In this document: positions 61,088 to 64,000 of the stretch, in pieces
Numbering within the stretch: the first letter of the stretch is position 1
Layout of the letters: the number at the start of each line of letters is the position of its first letter
Assembly (NCBI GenBank): GCA_045565995.1
Contig: JBJLEF010000009.1
Location: 1 to 64,000, forward strand
Reading direction: 5' to 3'
DNA from: UBA721 sp002705165
GTDB taxonomy: Bacteria; Planctomycetota; Planctomycetia; Pirellulales; Pirellulaceae
Length of the DNA: 64,000 bases
Notes under the pieces: model-generated
Database searches by the model: none
Told to the model about the DNA's origin: nothing
What the model saw: the letters and a program-made list of their open reading frames with translations, nothing else
Position numbers and translations under genes: made by a program

Positions 61088-62733
61088 TTAGAACACACGC
61101 CATCCGCAGGCTACGCGGCTCAGCTTTGATGATCGTTTTAGTCGTTGTCATGATCGTATCGCTCGGAGCCTATACGTTCTCCGAACTAATGTTCACTCAC
61201 AACGAAACAGCGACGCTATCCTCCCAAAACATTCAGGCCAAGTGGCTTGTTGACGCAGGGATCGACGTAGCCAGAGTTCACCTGCTTCAACCGCATGAGC
61301 AGAGAATGTCGGCCGGCGGTGACTTTGACAATCCAACGGTTTTTCAGGCCGTTAATGTAATCACCGATCCTGACCCGAATATGACAGGCAACTTCACTTT
61401 GATCGCCCCGAATCTGGACAGCGATGGGTACACAGCGGGATTCCGTTTCGGACTGGAAGACGAATCATCACGACTGAACCTAAATGCGCTTACGCTTGCT
61501 GATAAATACGCGACCGATGGTGGCCGGGAAATGCTCATGGCTTTACCGGGCATGACCGTTGACATCGCTGATGCCATTATGGACTGGATCGACGACGACG
61601 ACGAAACACGTGAATTTGGTGCGGAATTTGATTATTACCAATCGCTCGGGTCTCCCTATGAACCGAACAATGGCCCATTCAATACCGTTGAAGAACTATT
61701 GCTAGTACGTGGAGTGATGCCCGAACTACTTTTCGGAGCGGACATTAATCGCAATGGGACGATTGACTCACACGAAGAACCGGCGCGACAACGAGTTCAG
61801 GAACTAGTTTCTATGGCGAACACCTCCACCGGCGACGAAGTATTAAATACGGGCTCGCTGGACCGTGGGTGGAGTGCCTACCTCACTCTCCATAGTCAGG
61901 AGAACAATCTGAACATCAACGGCGAGCCACGCATCGACATCAATTCTGCAGACCTGCAAACTCTCCATCAGGATTTGTCCGCTGTGTTCGATCCGGCCGT
62001 TGCCAACTTCATCATTCTGTATCGTCAGGGCTACGAATTAGTTGACGAGCCTCAAACCGACGGGATTCCGCAGCCTGCCTCTGCCGTGGAAATTGACTTC
62101 CTGAGGGAATCCGAAAGGGATTTCACTCAGGTACTGGACCTCGTCGGAAAACGCCTCCTGTATGAACCCGATCTTCTCGATGAAGAACCTATCGACATCC
62201 TTCCTGCCTATCCGCTCGACATTAGCCTGGCGAACACGATCGATCTACTAATGGACAATGCCTCTACAAGTTCGAACCCGACCATTCCTGGAAGGCTTAA
62301 CATCAACCAGGCGCCTCGCCTCCTGCTTCAGGGCGTACCTGGACTCAGTGACGAGATGATTGATTTCATTATTCAAACGAGGTCGATCGATCCGTACCAG
62401 GATCAACAAAATTACTACCGCCACGAAACCTGGTTGCTGAAACAGTCCGGCATCACTTTCCTTCTTGGGGGCACCCCCTTTACTCTAGAGAACATGAAAG
62501 CCCTGCAACCGTTTATTTGCGGAGGTGGCAGTGTCTTTCGGGCACAGATTATCGGCTACTACGAAGGCGGCACAGCCTCGGCACGAGGCGAAGTCGTTAT
62601 AGATGCTACAACCGTCACACCTCGCATACGTTTGTGGCGTGACTTAAGCCATTTAGGCCGTGGATATCCCCTAGACGTGCTAGGCTTACACTACGCTGGT
62701 GGGAACCAAACAGCCTTACCATCCGTTCAATAA
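61084..62733 (+). CDS. GspK-like minor pseudopilin
   Basis: This 549-residue GspK-family protein starts with a membrane helix (GSALMIVLVVVMIVSLGAYT), without the strict G-F-T-L-E site. Two helix-hairpin-helix-like regions follow: RLNLNALTLADKY to MALPGMTVDIADAIMDWIDDDD, and GRLNINQAPRLLLQGVPGL. It is longer than typical proteobacterial GspK (about 330), as is common in planctomycetes. It starts the tip complex together with GspI and GspJ. Confidence 0.88.
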   Translation: MIRTHAIRRLRGSALMIVLVVVMIVSLGAYTFSELMFTHNETATLSSQNIQAKWLVDAGIDVARVHLLQPHEQRMSAGGDFDNPTVFQAVNVITDPDPNMTGNFTLIAPNLDSDGYTAGFRFGLEDESSRLNLNALTLADKYATDGGREMLMALPGMTVDIADAIMDWIDDDDETREFGAEFDYYQSLGSPYEPNNGPFNTVEELLLVRGVMPELLFGADINRNGTIDSHEEPARQRVQELVSMANTSTGDEVLNTGSLDRGWSAYLTLHSQENNLNINGEPRIDINSADLQTLHQDLSAVFDPAVANFIILYRQGYELVDEPQTDGIPQPASAVEIDFLRESERDFTQVLDLVGKRLLYEPDLLDEEPIDILPAYPLDISLANTIDLLMDNASTSSNPTIPGRLNINQAPRLLLQGVPGLSDEMIDFIIQTRSIDPYQDQQNYYRHETWLLKQSGITFLLGGTPFTLENMKALQPFICGGGSVFRAQIIGYYEGGTASARGEVVIDATTVTPRIRLWRDLSHLGRGYPLDVLGLHYAGGNQTALPSVQ

Positions 62734-62755
62734 CCTTCCCTAAAAGGAACACATT

Positions 62756-64000
62756 ATGGCTAAATTCATCGCATATGAATGGGATGATCAGTCAGTCCGG
62801 GCAATCTCTGCTTCCTTAAAGGGTGCAGACATTGCTATTCACGCGACTCGTAGAACAAAAGTTAGAGGCTGCCACTGAGGATACGGCCACTGACACGAAG
62901 CTTGAGAATGCAATTTCTGCGGCGTTGGAAAGTGCCGGGGCAAGTCGTGGGCAAGCCACCGCCTTCAGTGCCAGACGCTCCCAGGCTGAAGTGCGGATGC
63001 TCACATTTCCGAAGGTTCCTGACCATGACCTACCTGACATGGTTCGCATTCAGGCTCCGCAGGTCTTCAATGCGGGGACTGATGGTCTGCTCGATTTTAC
63101 CCCGATCGGAGAACTACAGGACGGACAACGTTACATTGCCGCCGCTGCCCTAAGCAACGAGATGCAAGTCGATACAATCAGTTCGGCAACCGTTGCGGGC
63201 GTAACAATCAGCAATATGGCGCTACATCCATTTGGAAGCGCCTCCTATGTCAATAAGCATCTTCCAAGCAGCGACTCCAGGCTAATCATCGATTTGCTGG
63301 GCGTCGAAGCTGAATTAACCATTGCTCGCGATGGTGTCGCCCACCTGGTGCGTACCATACGTTTGGTTCCTGATGCACCCGATGTAAACTATATCGCTTC
63401 GGAAGTTAAACGCACACTCACTTCTTATGAAAATCAACCTAACGGTTCAGACGTTACCGAAATTATAGTCGCGGGGACGGGAACTGTTCAGCAGTCACTA
63501 TTGGAAACGCTAAAACCCATTCTTAGTGAGCCCGTCCGTTTGTTTGACCCACTGGAATTTGCAAGCCTCGACGCATCAATTCAAAACAATATGCCCGAGA
63601 ACCCTGCTGCCTTCCTGGGGCTCATTGGTTTGGCCGAACAATTGACGGCCGGGGTTACCCCACCGATCGACTTCCTTAACCCCACACAGCCTCCCAAACA
63701 AACTGAAACTCGGGACAAGGCGGTGAGAACTGGGGTTTATGCAACACTGGCCTTAGTCGTCCTGATCGTCGCATTATGGGTTCCAATCTTCAATTATCAG
63801 GGAGAAATTTCAGAAAAACGCCCTCCTGCCGAACTGCGTACAGCTTTGCAAAAACAACTCGATCAAGTTGATTCCCAACTGAAAGCCATTCAGGCCTATG
63901 AGGCGTCCGCCGTCAATTGGCTGGATGAACTGGCACTCTTGTCTGACACATTACCCCCGAATCCCAACGACGTCATTATCGATGGTTTTTCGGGGAAGAT
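62756..64000 (+). pseudogene. GspL/PilM-like assembly protein, one frameshift, truncated by window end
   Basis: The ATG at 62756 gives MAKFIAYEWDDQSVRAISAS, an actin-like N-terminus as in planctomycete PilM/GspL proteins, but stops at TGA 62877-62879. The following sequence is open in the next frame from 62820 to the window end and gives a matching body (LVEQKLEAATEDTATDT, VRMLTFPKVPDHDLPDMVRI, and the hydrophobic segment GVYATLALVVLIVALWVPIF near 63731-63790 typical of GspL's single membrane helix). A one-base extra near 62840-62850 would restore one reading frame. Confidence 0.75.

Overview
The window looks like a chromosomal segment from a member of the Planctomycetota. The family-level signs are two DUF1501 proteins, an operon pairing DUF1501 with DUF1549/DUF1553 and cytochrome-c/WD40 proteins, a PVM-type (Planctomycetes-Verrucomicrobia) bacterial microcompartment operon, and a planctomycete-style type II secretion operon whose first gene has secretin N-domains and a Gly-rich tail. 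Base composition is near even. No rRNA, tRNA, CRISPR array or insertion sequence was recognised.

Layout. (1) 1-4.7 kb: a DUF1501 protein cut by the window edge, an NAD-type aldehyde dehydrogenase and a secreted M28 peptidase. (2) 4.7-13.2 kb, minus strand: a complete microcompartment operon, read from a DeoR regulator through PduL, two BMC-H, acetate kinase, BMC-P, CoA-acylating aldehyde dehydrogenase, BMC-P, an unknown protein, BMC-P, class II aldolase and a malate/lactate dehydrogenase, closed by a clear intrinsic terminator. By analogy with described PVM compartments, the aldolase makes lactaldehyde from fuculose- or rhamnulose-1-phosphate, the aldehyde dehydrogenase makes lactyl-CoA, and PduL and acetate kinase turn it into lactate plus ATP. 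(3) 13.4-26.1 kb: housekeeping genes (purN, ileS, argJ, argC, Nudix hydrolase, xylulokinase), a polytopic membrane protein and an SMP-30-type protein. (4) 26.1-28.2 kb: a retron-family reverse transcriptase (NAxxH, YADD and VTG motifs) with an N-terminal membrane helix and an unrecognised C-terminal domain. It is preceded by a terminator-like hairpin and a perfect 30-bp inverted repeat. This is the best candidate here for an undescribed system. (5) 28.2-38.7 kb: conserved hypothetical proteins and a nucleoside-salvage cluster (M24 peptidase, deoC, pyrimidine phosphorylase, cdd, amidase, CNT transporter, upp). (6) 38.7-51.4 kb: the four-gene ThuA, cytochrome/WD40, DUF1549/1553 and DUF1501 operon, then small genes including a thioredoxin-like protein and SufE, and a DUF1570 putative metalloprotease. 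(7) 51.8-64 kb: a type II secretion operon (secretin-N protein, GspE, F, G, H, I, J, K, L).

Two genes in the last block are interrupted by frameshifts. The gspI-like gene has two compensating shifts and the gspL-like gene has one, whereas the genes examined in the rest of the window read as intact frames. This could be real decay or locally poor sequence. Starts were moved inward from the longest open frame where a signal peptide, ribosome-binding site or family N-terminus supported it (acetate kinase, argJ, argC, SMP-30, reverse transcriptase, deoA, DUF1549/1553). All functions are inferred from motifs and context; no database search was run.
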